Part shown: one piece after another, positions 1-8,180 of the stretch | Layout of the letters: every line of letters begins with the position of its first letter | How positions within the stretch are numbered: position 1 is the first letter of the stretch | Assembly: GCF_014203535.1 (NCBI RefSeq) | Contig: NZ_JACHJI010000008.1 | Location: 186,001-250,000, forward strand | Source: Streptomyces griseomycini | GTDB taxonomy: Bacteria; Actinomycetota; Actinomycetes; Streptomycetales; Streptomycetaceae | DNA length: 64,000 nt | Direction of reading: 5' to 3' | The notes under the pieces: model-generated | What the model saw: only the letters and a program-made list of their open reading frames with translations | The model's database searches: none | Told to the model about the DNA's origin: nothing | Made by a program: the position numbers and the translations under genes

Positions 1-87
1 CGGGTCGGGCGCGGGGACGCCCGGCTGTTCCACCATGCCTGCGTTCTCCGGCAGTCCCTCGGCCGGGACCTGGCCGGTGTCGGTCAT
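1..87 (-). CDS. N-terminal fragment, possibly CobT-like cobalamin gene (partial)
   Basis: Only the first 29 codons are in the window, read leftwards from an ATG at 87; the gene runs off the left edge. The visible part starts MTDTGQVPAEG and is hydrophilic and Pro/Gly-rich, with no domain. From memory, similar N-termini occur on the long, disordered leader of Streptomyces nicotinate-nucleotide-dimethylbenzimidazole phosphoribosyltransferase (CobT). The next gene on the same strand is a cobalamin-pathway methyltransferase, which fits. The reading frame is credible; the identity is a guess from context and N-terminal resemblance. Confidence 0.5.
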   Translation of the reverse strand, partial: MTDTGQVPAEGLPENAGMVEQPGVPAPDP

Positions 88-455
88 GCGTACCCCTCGC
101 CCATCGGTTAGTGCTCCCTACGACCAGCTCACCCGGAACGGCGCACCGACCGCCCCACACTGGAGAACGAGCGTGCGTCCCCAGCGGCACGAACGGCCCG
201 CCCGAAAAGGCGACAAAGCCATTCACTGGCATTGTCGCGGCCGCACGGCCGCCGCGTCAGCTTGATCGGCGACGGTTCCGCTGTGGACTGCGCCACGTTG
301 CGCGTCCTCCGGTTCTGCCGTACCACGACCCGCCCCAAAACGGACGCGTTTTCCGGACATTGGCCGACGAAGCACCGGGGGTCCGAGTGCGGTACAACAA
401 TCGGCCAGCCTACCGCGCGCGGTACGACAACCCGATCACGGGGACGGCACCCGGA
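88..455. other. Intergenic region, no gene or riboswitch recognised
   Basis: These 368 bases separate two leftward cobalamin-type genes. The open frames inside have no RBS and Arg/Pro-rich shadow translations. I looked for the conserved B12-box elements of a cobalamin riboswitch on the minus strand and did not recognise them. The region is slightly less G+C-rich than its neighbours (for example around 380-430), which fits a promoter for the leftward gene at 87, but no convincing -35/-10 pair is visible. Confidence 0.4.
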
Positions 456-1667
456 TCAGCCGCTGCGCGCGGGCAGCACCCCGCTGAGCAGGAACGCGAC
501 GCTCCGTTCCTTCTCCGTCCAGGCCCGGGTGTCGAGTTCGACGGACTGCAGCAGGGCGCACTCGACCTGGTAGCCGTGCTCCGCGAGGTTCCGGCCGATG
601 AGTTCGGCCGCGTCGCGGGTGGCGGCGTGCGTGACGATGCGCTGCGGGCGGCGGTCGGCGACCGCGGAGACCACGGCCGCTCCCCCGCCGCCGACCCGGA
701 CGACGTCCGGTTCGGGGAGGTTCTCCAGGACCTGCGGGGCGGTGCCGTGGACGATCTGGAGCGGGACGCCGTGACGGCGGGCGGCGGACTCGGTGCGGGC
801 GCAGGCCGCCGGGTCGCTGTCGACGGCGATGACGGCGGCTCCGGCGCGGGCGGCCTCGGTGGCGAAGGCGCCGCTGCCGCAGCCGATGTCCCAGACGAGG
901 TCGCCCAGGTGCGGTCCGAGCCGGGCGAGTTGGGAGATGCGCAGGGGCTCCCGCTCGCCCTCGCCGAGTTCGCCGCCGTACGCCGCGGCGGGCAGCGACC
1001 AGCCGCGCGGGCCGACGGAGGGGTCGCGTCCGGCGATCCAGCCGGTGGGCTCACCGGCGCCGACCGGGCCGCCGATGACGATGACGACGTTGGGGTCGCG
1101 CCAGGTGTGGTCGGCGGCCTTGTCGGAGGTGACGACGGTGACCCGCTCGTGCTCGGTGCCGAGCTCCTCGCAGATGACGAAGGTGCGGTGGACCCCCTCC
1201 AGCAGCAGGCCGAGTTCGGCGGGGCCGGCGCCGGGTGAGGTGAGGACCGCCACTTTGCCGTGGGCCCGGCACACGTTCACCGCGCGTCGCAGGGTGCGCG
1301 GGTGTGCGACGACCACATGGGCGTCGTCCCAGGGCATGCCGGCGCGGGCGAAGGCGGCGGCGACGGAGGAGACGGCGGGGACGACCTCGACCTCCAGGCC
1401 GAACTCGGGCGCGCGCAGGGTCCGCACGACGCCGAAGAACCCGGGGTCGCCGTCGGCGAGGACGACCGCGGTGCCGCGGTGGGCGGCGATCCGGCGGGCG
1501 GCGAGGGCGACGGACCCGAGCCGGATGCGCTCGGCGCCGGCGGGCACCTCGGGGAGCGCCAGGTGGTGGGCCGCTCCGGCCACCAGCGTGGCGGCGCCCA
1601 GCGCGGCGCGTGCCGCGGCGGTCAGCGGCGAACCGTCCCAGCCGATCACCGTGACCCGGTCGGCCAT
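456..1667 (-). CDS. cobL: Precorrin-6Y C5,15-methyltransferase (decarboxylating), CbiE-CbiT fusion
   Basis: 403 aa. It uses SAM to methylate precorrin-6Y at C-5 and C-15 with decarboxylation, a middle step of cobalamin ring synthesis in the cytoplasm. Residues about 1-205 are a CbiE-type tetrapyrrole methyltransferase (early VIGWDGSPL, then VLADGDPGFFG and VVPAVSSVAAAFARAG). Residues about 210-400 are a CbiT-type Rossmann methyltransferase with the SAM loop WDIGCGSGAFA and an acidic VDSDP strand end. Length is normal for the fused actinobacterial form. The ATG at 1667 has AGGAGA about ten bases upstream; the frame is open further upstream but without coding character. Confidence 0.93.
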   Translation of the reverse strand: MADRVTVIGWDGSPLTAAARAALGAATLVAGAAHHLALPEVPAGAERIRLGSVALAARRIAAHRGTAVVLADGDPGFFGVVRTLRAPEFGLEVEVVPAVSSVAAAFARAGMPWDDAHVVVAHPRTLRRAVNVCRAHGKVAVLTSPGAGPAELGLLLEGVHRTFVICEELGTEHERVTVVTSDKAADHTWRDPNVVIVIGGPVGAGEPTGWIAGRDPSVGPRGWSLPAAAYGGELGEGEREPLRISQLARLGPHLGDLVWDIGCGSGAFATEAARAGAAVIAVDSDPAACARTESAARRHGVPLQIVHGTAPQVLENLPEPDVVRVGGGGAAVVSAVADRRPQRIVTHAATRDAAELIGRNLAEHGYQVECALLQSVELDTRAWTEKERSVAFLLSGVLPARSG

Positions 1668-1804
1668 CGTCGTCAGTCTCCTGGGGTCTTCGCAGGTCGT
1701 CGTCGGCTGTTCCCGCCCGGGGGCGGGTTCGGTGAGCGTACCCGGTGCGGGCCGCGGACCGCTCCGGCGGTACCGCCGGCCGGGGGGCGCGGGCCCCGGA
1801 AAGG

Positions 1805-2443
1805 TCAGTTCCAGTCGGCGTAGGCGGCGAACCCGCCCGCGTCGGCCGACTGCCCGTCCGCGCCCTCGACGTCCTCGGGCAGCAGGCTCCACACGATGAA
1901 GTCGGTGCGCACGTCGGTCCAGCCGCCGTCCTCGGTGCGGACGCGGGCTATGCAGGCGTTGCGCAGCACGCCCTCGTTGATGCAGCCGATCTTCTGGGCG
2001 ACCTGCTGCGAGGCGGTGTTGTCGGCGGCGGTGCGCAGCTCGACGCGTTCGAGCTTCTGGTCGCCGAAGAGCCACTGGGCGGTGGCGAGCGCGGCCTCGG
2101 AGGCGTAGCCCTCGCCGCGCGCCCAGGGGGCGACGATGTACGACAGCTCGGTGGACCGGACGTGCCAGTCGGTCCTGGCGAGCCGGACGACGCCGACCAG
2201 GCGCTGGGTGAGGAACTCGGTGACGGCCAGGTCGAGTCCGCGTCCGGCCGTGCGTTCGGCGGGGGCCTCCTCGGTGATCCAGGTGTGGGCGGCCTGTTCG
2301 GTGAAGGGCTGGGGGACGTCGGTCCAGGCGGCGACCTGTTCGTCGTTCATCATCTCGGTCAGGGCGGGCACGTCGTCCGTGTCGAGGGGACGCAGCACCA
2401 ACCGCTCCGTGCTGATGGAGATGTTGGGGAAGGTGCTCGTCAT
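1805..2443 (-). CDS. GNAT-family N-acetyltransferase (RimJ/RimL-like)
   Basis: 212 aa. Opens with the RimJ-type signature TERLVLRPLDTDDVPAL and contains the acetyl-CoA-binding stretch around WARGEGYASEA and VELRTAADNTASQQVAQKIG, where small molecules or protein N-termini are usually acetylated. The substrate cannot be read from the sequence. The last 25 residues are acidic and probably disordered. Start chosen at the ATG at 2443, which gives the standard family N-terminus; upstream codons are not conserved-looking. It stands alone between the cobalamin gene and the metQ end. Confidence 0.85.
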   Translation of the reverse strand: MTSTFPNISISTERLVLRPLDTDDVPALTEMMNDEQVAAWTDVPQPFTEQAAHTWITEEAPAERTAGRGLDLAVTEFLTQRLVGVVRLARTDWHVRSTELSYIVAPWARGEGYASEAALATAQWLFGDQKLERVELRTAADNTASQQVAQKIGCINEGVLRNACIARVRTEDGGWTDVRTDFIVWSLLPEDVEGADGQSADAGGFAAYADWN

Positions 2444-2535
2444 GCGCCGCTCCGTAACCTGAGAGACCGTCGGGTGCTGCTGAACTGCCCAGCATGCAGC
2501 ATGAAGGCACTGAACCGCACCACGGGGTCTCCCCA

Positions 2536-2597
2536 CCGCCTGAACGGCGTGGGGGTACCCCCACCCCACTGCCTGAACGGCGTGGGAGTACCCCCGC
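2536..2597. repeat. Tandem palindromic intergenic repeat
   Basis: Two copies of a ~29-bp unit, 33 bp apart. Both share GCCTGAACGGCGTGGG (2538-2553 and 2571-2586). In the first copy it runs into the perfect 16-bp palindrome GTGGGGGTACCCCCAC (2549-2564); the second copy has an imperfect version. It lies between the metQ stop and the acetyltransferase start, so the hairpins could end transcription from metNIQ. Confidence 0.7.
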
Positions 2598-2652
2598 CAT
2601 GTGGTCGGAGTGGACCCCGTGGGTGCCGCGCGGATCGTGCGGGACGCGTCGG

Positions 2653-3480
2653 TCAGAAGGAGGCGACGACGGAACCGGCGTACTTGTCCTCGATGAACTT
2701 CTTCACCTCGGGGGAGGTGAGGAGCTTCGCGAGCTTCTTCACGCGCGGGTCGTCCTCACCGCCCTCCTTGACGGCGAGGAGGTTGCTGTTCGGGTTGTTC
2801 TCGGCGGACTCCAGGACGAGGGCGTCCTTCGCGGGCTTGAGGTCGGCCTCGATGGCGTAGTTGCCGTTGACCACCGCGGCGTCGACGTCGTCCAGGGAGC
2901 GCGGCGTCTGGGCCGCCTCCAGCTCCTTGAACTCGAGCTTCTTGGGGTTCTCGGTGATGTCCGCGGGGGTCGCCGCGGTGCCGACGCCGTCCTTGAGGGT
3001 GATCAGCCCGTTGGCGGCGAGCAGCTGCAGGGCCCGGCCCTCGTTGACGGTGTCGTTGGGGATGGCGATCGTCGCGCCGTTCTTCAGCCCGTCGGCCTTC
3101 TCGACCTTGTGGGAGTACAGGCCGAGCGGCTCCAGGTGGACGTCGACGACGGACACGATGTGGGTGCCGTTCTTCTTGTTGAAGTCGTCGAGGTACGGCT
3201 GGGTCTGGAAGTAGTTGGCGCCGACCGAGCCGTCCTCCGTCGCCGTGTTCGGGGTGACGTAGTCGGTGAACTCCTTCACCTCGAGGTCGAGGCCGGCCTT
3301 CTCGGCCAGCTCGTCCTTGACGAAGGTGAGGATCTCGGCGTGCGGGACGGGGCTCGCGGCGACGACCAGCGGGCCGGAGGTGTCGGAGGCGGCGTCCTTC
3401 TCCGAGCCGCAGGCCGTGAGCCCGAAGGTGAGGGCTCCGGTGGCGAGGACGGCGGTGGCGATCTTGGCAGTGTTACGCAC
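2653..3480 (-). CDS. metQ: Methionine ABC transporter substrate-binding lipoprotein (NlpA family)
   Basis: 275 aa. Binds L-methionine (sometimes D-methionine) outside the membrane and delivers it to MetI/MetN. N-terminal lipoprotein signal with lipobox LTAC, Cys at residue 24. The mature part has the NlpA family blocks: VVAASPVPHAEIL, the NYFQTQPYLDDFN region and VVNGNYAIEADL. Usual length. GTG start preceded by AGGAAAGGCAC. It is the last gene of metN-metI-metQ; 67 bp separate it from metI. Confidence 0.95.
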   Translation of the reverse strand: MRNTAKIATAVLATGALTFGLTACGSEKDAASDTSGPLVVAASPVPHAEILTFVKDELAEKAGLDLEVKEFTDYVTPNTATEDGSVGANYFQTQPYLDDFNKKNGTHIVSVVDVHLEPLGLYSHKVEKADGLKNGATIAIPNDTVNEGRALQLLAANGLITLKDGVGTAATPADITENPKKLEFKELEAAQTPRSLDDVDAAVVNGNYAIEADLKPAKDALVLESAENNPNSNLLAVKEGGEDDPRVKKLAKLLTSPEVKKFIEDKYAGSVVASF

Positions 3481-3547
3481 GAAAAGTGCCTTTCCTTGGG
3501 TGGTGCGGCCCCGTATCGGGTGGAACGGGGAGTCTTGGTGGGGGGCG

Positions 3548-4285
3548 TTACGCGACCTTGCCGACGTCGGCCGCCGCGGGCTCCTCGGCCCTCAGGAGCC
3601 GCAGCTTCGGGCCGGGGCCGGAGCGCGCGCCGCGGTGGTGCAGGGCGCGGGCGGCGTAGTCGCCGGCGAACTGGATGAGGGAGATGACCACGGCGAGGAC
3701 CGCGACGGTGACCCACATCAGGTCGGTCTGGAAGCGCTGGTAGCCGTAGCGGAGGGCGAGGTCGCCGAGTCCGCCGCCGCCGACGGTGCCGGCCATGGCC
3801 GAGTAGCCGATGAGGGCGATGACCGTGGTGGTGGTGGAGGCGATCAGCGAGGGCAGCGCCTCGGGGACGAGGACCTTGCGGACGATCGTCCAGGTGTTGC
3901 CGCCCATCGCCTGCACGGCCTCGACGAGCCCGTGGTCCACTTCGCGCACGGCCGTCTCGACGAGGCGGGCGAAGAACGGGATGCCGCCGATGGCGAGCGG
4001 CACGATCGCGGCCTCGCTGCCGATGGTCGTCCCGGTCACCCAGCGGGTGAAGCCCATCAGGGCGACCATGAGGATGATGAACGGCATCGAGCGGCCGATG
4101 TTCACGACCTGGCCGATGACCTTGTTCACCACGGTGTTCTGCAGCAGTCCGCCCTTGCCGGTGAGGACGAGCAGGACGCCGAGCGGGAGGCCGCCGACGA
4201 CGGTGATCAGGCTGGACCAGCCGACCATGACCAGCGTCTCGGTACCCGCCGCTTCCAGCAGCGGCTGCATCTCGGACCAGGTCAC
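3548..4285 (-). CDS. metI: Methionine ABC transporter permease
   Basis: 245 aa inner-membrane subunit of the methionine importer. Five or six hydrophobic segments, with the BPD-transport coupling (EAA-type) loop around EAVQAMGGNTWTIVRKVL, which docks on MetN. The last ~30 residues form a charged cytoplasmic tail somewhat longer than in E. coli MetI. Its GTG start overlaps the metN stop (GTGA), indicating translational coupling. Confidence 0.95.
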   Translation of the reverse strand: MTWSEMQPLLEAAGTETLVMVGWSSLITVVGGLPLGVLLVLTGKGGLLQNTVVNKVIGQVVNIGRSMPFIILMVALMGFTRWVTGTTIGSEAAIVPLAIGGIPFFARLVETAVREVDHGLVEAVQAMGGNTWTIVRKVLVPEALPSLIASTTTTVIALIGYSAMAGTVGGGGLGDLALRYGYQRFQTDLMWVTVAVLAVVISLIQFAGDYAARALHHRGARSGPGPKLRLLRAEEPAAADVGKVA

Positions 4286-5319
4286 TTGGCCCCCTCCTTC
4301 ACCAGCACGGGTTCCTTCCGGTCGACGACGTCGATCTGCAGGCCCTGTTCGCGCAGGAAGCCGATCGGCACGACGTTGTCCTCGTAGCGGCCGGGCAGTT
4401 CGATGCGCATCCGGCCGACCTGGAGACCGCCGACGGTGTCGATGGCGGCACCGAGGATCGATATGTCGATGTTGTAGGTGCGCGACAGCTGGGAGATGAC
4501 CGGCTGGGTGGCGCTGTCGCCGTGGAAGGTGACGTCGACGACGGTGCGGTCGTCACCGGAGGCCTCGCCGCCGACCGGGAACAGCGCGGAGGCGAGTTCG
4601 GAGCCGGGGGTGGCGAGGAGGTCGCCGACCGTGCCGGACTCGACGATGCGGCCCTTCTCCATGAGGGCGGCCGAGTCGCAGATCGACTTCACGACGTCCA
4701 TCTCGTGGGTGATGAGCAGGACGGTGAGGCCGAGCTGCCGGTTGAGGTCGCGCAGCAGGCCCAGGATCGAGCGGGTGGTCTCCGGGTCCAGGGCGCTGGT
4801 GGCCTCGTCGGAGAGCAGCACCTTGGGGTCGCCGGCCAGGGCGCGGGCGATGCCGACGCGCTGCTTCTGGCCGCCGGAGAGCTGGGCGGGGTAGGCCTTG
4901 GCCTTGTCGGCGAGGCCGACCAGGTCGAGCAGCTCCAGCGCCTTGCGGGAACGTTCCTTCCCCGATGTGCCGAGGATCTCGAGCGGCAGCTCGACGTTGT
5001 CCTGCACGGTGCGGGTCGACAGCAGGTTGAAGTGCTGGAAGACCATGCCGATCCGGCTGCGCGCCCGCCGCAGCTCCCGGCCGGCGCGCGGGCCGCGCCC
5101 GGCGAGGGCGGTGAGGTCCTGGCCGTCCACGGTCACGGTGCCCGAGGTGGGGCGTTCCAGCAGGTTGACGCAGCGGATCAGCGAGGACTTGCCGGCGCCG
5201 GACTGGCCGATGACGCCGTAGACCTCGCCTTCGCGGACGTGCAGGTCGACGCCGTCCAGGGCGGTGACCTCGCGGCCGCGTGAGCGGTAGACCTTCGTGA
5301 GGCCCGTGGTGGTGATCAC
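4282..5319 (-). CDS. metN: Methionine ABC transporter ATP-binding protein
   Basis: About 345 aa. ATPase of the methionine importer. Walker A GQSGAGKSS, Q-loop MVFQHFNLL, signature LSGGQKQRVGIARAL, then the Walker B region. The usual Walker B ends in LLxDEA; here it reads VLLSDEATSALDPET, a normal MetN form. The C-terminal ~100 residues are the NIL domain that binds methionine for feedback inhibition (around VISQLSRTYNIDISILG). The GTG at 5319 gives the family N-terminus VITTTGLTKVYR; GTGs at 5334 and 5370 are also in frame and could be used. Confidence 0.93.
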   Translation of the reverse strand: MITTTGLTKVYRSRGREVTALDGVDLHVREGEVYGVIGQSGAGKSSLIRCVNLLERPTSGTVTVDGQDLTALAGRGPRAGRELRRARSRIGMVFQHFNLLSTRTVQDNVELPLEILGTSGKERSRKALELLDLVGLADKAKAYPAQLSGGQKQRVGIARALAGDPKVLLSDEATSALDPETTRSILGLLRDLNRQLGLTVLLITHEMDVVKSICDSAALMEKGRIVESGTVGDLLATPGSELASALFPVGGEASGDDRTVVDVTFHGDSATQPVISQLSRTYNIDISILGAAIDTVGGLQVGRMRIELPGRYEDNVVPIGFLREQGLQIDVVDRKEPVLVKEGAK

Positions 5320-5334
5320 GTGGGATTCCGTCAC

Positions 5335-5690
5335 TGTCGAGTGCGCGGCGCGCCGTCGGGCGCCGGGCACGGGGCATTCAGGGTCGAAAGCAGCCGTGAC
5401 ACGGCGGGGTTTCCCCCGGGCGCGACGAGAGGGGCCGTGCCGTGGGGAAACGTGCGTGTGGGGGCGTGGCTCGGTCGCGCATGCGGGGCATGCGGGCGGA
5501 CACGAACGGGCTCTCGCTTCGGGGCGCGAGGCTCAGATGGTGCAGGGGCCCTCTAGAAGGCACGCATTCGGCGCGGACACATACAACGAGCACCGGGCGG
5601 CACGGTCGCCTCGGTCGCGGGGATGCGGTCGCTCGTCGTGGTCATGCGATCAGTAAAGCAGACGTTCCACTCTGACCGGACACGGCCGTC
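5335..5690 (-). promoter_or_regulatory. Long upstream region of metNIQ, possible leader
   Basis: About 390 bases separate metN from the next gene upstream, more than usual here. On the minus strand a short frame (5378-5593, 71 codons, GTG start) overlaps it, and a small hairpin CTCGC/GCGAG lies near 5513-5531. I could not match a SAM-I, SAM-II or SAM-IV riboswitch pattern. Regulation of metNIQ by a leader is therefore only a possibility. Confidence 0.25.
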
Positions 5691-5727
5691 CGCATAGTGG
5701 ACAGCCGTGGACGCCGGTGTGCGCACG

Positions 5728-6378
5728 TCAGGGGCGTACGGAGATCTCCATCCCCGCGTCCGTGACCAGTACGGACAGGGCGGACAGGTCCTCGACGACG
5801 AGGTCGGCGGTGAGTTCGTGGGCCCGGTGGGTTGTGGCCAAGGCCACGGTGGTCATACCCGCGGCACGGCCGGCCTGGAGCCCGGCGGGGGCGTCCTCGA
5901 AGACGACGCAGTGGGCCGGGTCGACGCCGAGGGTGCGGGCGGCGAGCAGGTAGGGCTCGGGGTCGGGCTTGCCCCGGGTGATGTCGTCGGCGGCGACGAG
6001 GGTCTTCGGCAGGATGCCGACGGCGCCGAGCCGGGCCTCGGCGAGCCGCCGGGTGGCGGAGGTGACCACGGCCCAGCGCTCGGCGGGCAGCGCGCCGAGG
6101 AGGTCCTCGGTGCCCGGCAGCAGGTGCACGCCGCCGTCCGGTACGTCCTCGACCTCCAGGTCCTCGATCCGCGCGACGGCCTGCGGGACGACGTGGGCGG
6201 GCAGCAGGTCGGCGGCTATCTCCGCGGCCGGCCGCCCGTGCAGCTCGATCCGGCCGAACTCCTCGGCCGTGATCCCGTACTCCACGGCCCACCGCGTCCA
6301 GCAGCGGCGCACGGATTCGAGGGAGGACACGAGGGTTCCGTCGTTGTCGAACAGGAGGGCTTGTGCGTGGATCGTCAT
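5728..6378 (-). CDS. HAD-superfamily phosphatase (sugar-phosphatase type)
   Basis: 216 aa. Motif I LLFDNDGTLV carries the nucleophile Asp and the second Asp of the DxD pair; motif II is VVTSAT; motif III is the Lys in RGKPDPEPYL; motif IV is VVFEDAPAG. The cap lies between motif I and II, as in beta-phosphoglucomutase and GPP-type sugar or polyol phosphatases, so a small phosphorylated sugar is the likely substrate. The stop of a small upstream frame overlaps its ATG (ATGA). Confidence 0.9.
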   Translation of the reverse strand: MTIHAQALLFDNDGTLVSSLESVRRCWTRWAVEYGITAEEFGRIELHGRPAAEIAADLLPAHVVPQAVARIEDLEVEDVPDGGVHLLPGTEDLLGALPAERWAVVTSATRRLAEARLGAVGILPKTLVAADDITRGKPDPEPYLLAARTLGVDPAHCVVFEDAPAGLQAGRAAGMTTVALATTHRAHELTADLVVEDLSALSVLVTDAGMEISVRP

Positions 6379-6692
6379 GCTCTCGACCCTACGGTGCCGC
6401 CCGGTCCTGCCCGGCCGCGGTCCGCGAGGACCACCGCGGCATGGGAGGTGAGCGCCTTCGCGGCGATCGGGCCGCCGCCCCGCCGGGAGGGGCCGACGAG
6501 GAGGAGGCCGAACGGCGGCAGCGGCGACCGGAGGAGGTCGCGCGACCGGTGGGCCTCGTCGAGGCGGAGGCCACGGCGGGCCGCTTCGGACCGGCCGGCT
6601 GCCACGGCCCCGCCCGGCCCCCGGTCCGTCCGTCCGAGGCCGCGCCGGGGCCGGTCCCCGCGCCCCGGCCGGCTCCCGGGGCGGGCGCGCAC
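6375..6692 (-). CDS. Tentative small ORF coupled to the HAD gene
   Basis: 105 codons from a GTG at 6692. Reasons to suspect coding: third positions of the last ~75 codons are nearly all G/C, the translation has a plausible hydrophobic core (PPFGLLLVGPS, then KALTSHAAVVLAD), and its TGA overlaps the ATG of the HAD gene (ATGA). Against it: the first third is Arg/Gly-rich and looks like shadow sequence, no RBS is evident, and I recognise no family. It may be the tail of a decayed gene. Confidence 0.35.
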   Translation of the reverse strand: MRARPGSRPGRGDRPRRGLGRTDRGPGGAVAAGRSEAARRGLRLDEAHRSRDLLRSPLPPFGLLLVGPSRRGGGPIAAKALTSHAAVVLADRGRAGPGGTVGSRA

Positions 6693-6827
6693 GCGCCGGT
6701 CCGGAGGCGGGCCGGGACGGCCGGCCTGGCGCCGGAGGGCGGGTGGCGGGGCGGCGTCCCGGGTGCCGCGGCACCCGGGACAGGGTCGAAGGGGGCCCGG
6801 TTTCTCCGGCGTAATAAGGTCGCTGCC

Positions 6828-7187
6828 ATGCTTGATGTCCTGATGCCGGTGACCGGCGTCGCCGCGTTGCTGCTCGCCGCCTGGTGCGGCTGGGCCGCCT
6901 ACCGTGATCAGCCGACGAAGGACTGGCACTTCATCGGCATGGCCGTGGTCACGCTGCTGGCGCTGGTCCAGCTGGTCGTCGGGATCGTGCTGCTGGCCCG
7001 CGGCGAGGAGCCGGGGCAGGGGACGACGATCTTCGTGGCGTACCTGCTGGGGTCGTTCGCGTGCGTCCCGGCGGCGGCCTTCATGTCCCTGGCCGAGCGC
7101 ACCCGCTGGGGCTCGGTGACGGTCGCCGCGAGCGGTGTCGTGCTGGCGGTGCTCGAGGTGCGGCTCTATGACATCTGGGGAGGCTGA
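6828..7187 (+). CDS. Small membrane protein of unknown function
   Basis: 119 aa with four hydrophobic segments (roughly residues 4-24, 37-57, 68-88, 95-113). N-terminal MLDVLMPVTGV. No enzyme motif. It is two bases upstream of a second small membrane protein on the same strand, so the two are probably co-translated and may form a complex. An ATAAGGT stretch lies just upstream; the ATG at 6828 is the only sensible start. Confidence 0.8.
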   Translation: MLDVLMPVTGVAALLLAAWCGWAAYRDQPTKDWHFIGMAVVTLLALVQLVVGIVLLARGEEPGQGTTIFVAYLLGSFACVPAAAFMSLAERTRWGSVTVAASGVVLAVLEVRLYDIWGG

Positions 7188-7188
7188 G

Positions 7189-7617
7189 ATGGCCGGGACG
7201 CGGGAGGAGCCGGGCCGGACCCGGTTGATCGGCGGGCCCGGGCTGCTGCTGGTGTGGCTGTACGGGGTGATGGTCGTCGGCGCCGTGTCGCGCTCCGCGT
7301 ACCAGATCGCCACCGAGTTCGACCGCGCGCCGCTCGCCTACACGCTGTCGGCGGTGGCCGGCGTCGTCTACGGCTTCATCACCTACACCCTGGTCCGCGG
7401 CGGCGAGACGGCCCGCAGGGCGGCGCTGGTGTGCTGCGCCGCCGAGCTGGTGGGCGTCCTGACGGTCGGCACCTGGACCCTGGTGGACCCGTCCGCCTTC
7501 CCCGACGCGACCGTGTGGTCGGACTACGGGATGGGGTACCTCTTCATCCCCGTGCTGCTGCCCCTCACCGCCGTGTACTGGCTGCGCCGGGCGCGCACGG
7601 AGCAGCCGGCCTCCTGA
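7189..7617 (+). CDS. Small four-helix membrane protein of unknown function
   Basis: 142 aa. Four predicted membrane helices (around LLLVWLYGVMVVGAV, AYTLSAVAGVVYGFITYTLV, ALVCCAAELVGVLTVGTW and YLFIPVLLPLTAVYWL) and short charged ends. The GTWTL-DPSAFPDATVW region between helices 3 and 4 recurs, from memory, in actinobacterial integral membrane proteins of unknown role. ATG at 7189, two bases after the preceding stop. Confidence 0.85.
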   Translation: MAGTREEPGRTRLIGGPGLLLVWLYGVMVVGAVSRSAYQIATEFDRAPLAYTLSAVAGVVYGFITYTLVRGGETARRAALVCCAAELVGVLTVGTWTLVDPSAFPDATVWSDYGMGYLFIPVLLPLTAVYWLRRARTEQPAS

Positions 7618-7630
7618 CCCGGCGGTCAGG
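7613..7630. terminator. Compact bidirectional terminator hairpin
   Basis: CCTGACC, loop CGGC, GGTCAGG: a 7-bp stem that contains both stop codons of the convergent genes ending at 7617 and 7626. Confidence 0.55.
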
Positions 7631-8123
7631 CCGTCGTCGCGTACGCCTCCGCCTTCTTCTCCAGGACGACCATCGGTACGCCGTCCGCGCCCTGGGACGT
7701 CCCCACCCGCTGGTAGCCGACCTTGTTGTAGAGCCGCAGGTTGCTCTCGCTGCGGTGCCCGGCGTGCAGCCGGAAGGTCCGGGCTCCGCGCTCGTCGGCG
7801 AGGGCCGTCTCCGCCGCCCGGAGAAGACGCGCGCCGATGCCGTGCCCCTGGAGGCGGGGGTGGACGCAGAGCTTGCCGATGGCGGCGGCGCCGTCCTCGG
7901 TGATCCTGCCGCGCACCGAGCCGACGACCTCGTCGCCGAGGCGGGCGACGAAGACGCAGTCGGCGGCGACCTCCTCGCGGACCGAGTCGAGGGTCTGGAC
8001 GAGCGGGTCGATGCGGTAGTTGCCGTAGAGCGCCGCCTCGCTCTGGAAGCACAGGTACTGCAACCTGAAGATCTGCTCCGCGTCCTGCTCGGCCGCCGCA
8101 GAGATGGTCACGCTCATGCCCAT
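7626..8123 (-). CDS. GNAT-family N-acetyltransferase
   Basis: 165 aa. Acetyl-CoA-binding motif A is LCVHPRLQGHGIGARLL (consensus V.P..Q/RG.G.G..L), followed by the ALADERGARTFRLHAG strand and the RLYNKVGYQRVG motif B. Acceptor unknown. The ATG at 8123 is preceded by GGAGG at a good distance; two further in-frame ATGs (8117, 8144) are possible. Confidence 0.88.
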   Translation of the reverse strand: MGMSVTISAAAEQDAEQIFRLQYLCFQSEAALYGNYRIDPLVQTLDSVREEVAADCVFVARLGDEVVGSVRGRITEDGAAAIGKLCVHPRLQGHGIGARLLRAAETALADERGARTFRLHAGHRSESNLRLYNKVGYQRVGTSQGADGVPMVVLEKKAEAYATTA

Positions 8124-8180
8124 GTGCGCACGCCTCCCGCTCACCTGATCACCTGTCGTCCCCCACTCCTATCCCCGTCC

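Noticed and set aside
129..338. Open frame of 69 codons on the minus strand
   Set aside because: Arg-rich translation without RBS or domain; typical shadow frame.
88..455. Possible cobalamin riboswitch before a cobalamin gene
   Set aside because: No B12-box or other conserved core elements could be found on either strand.
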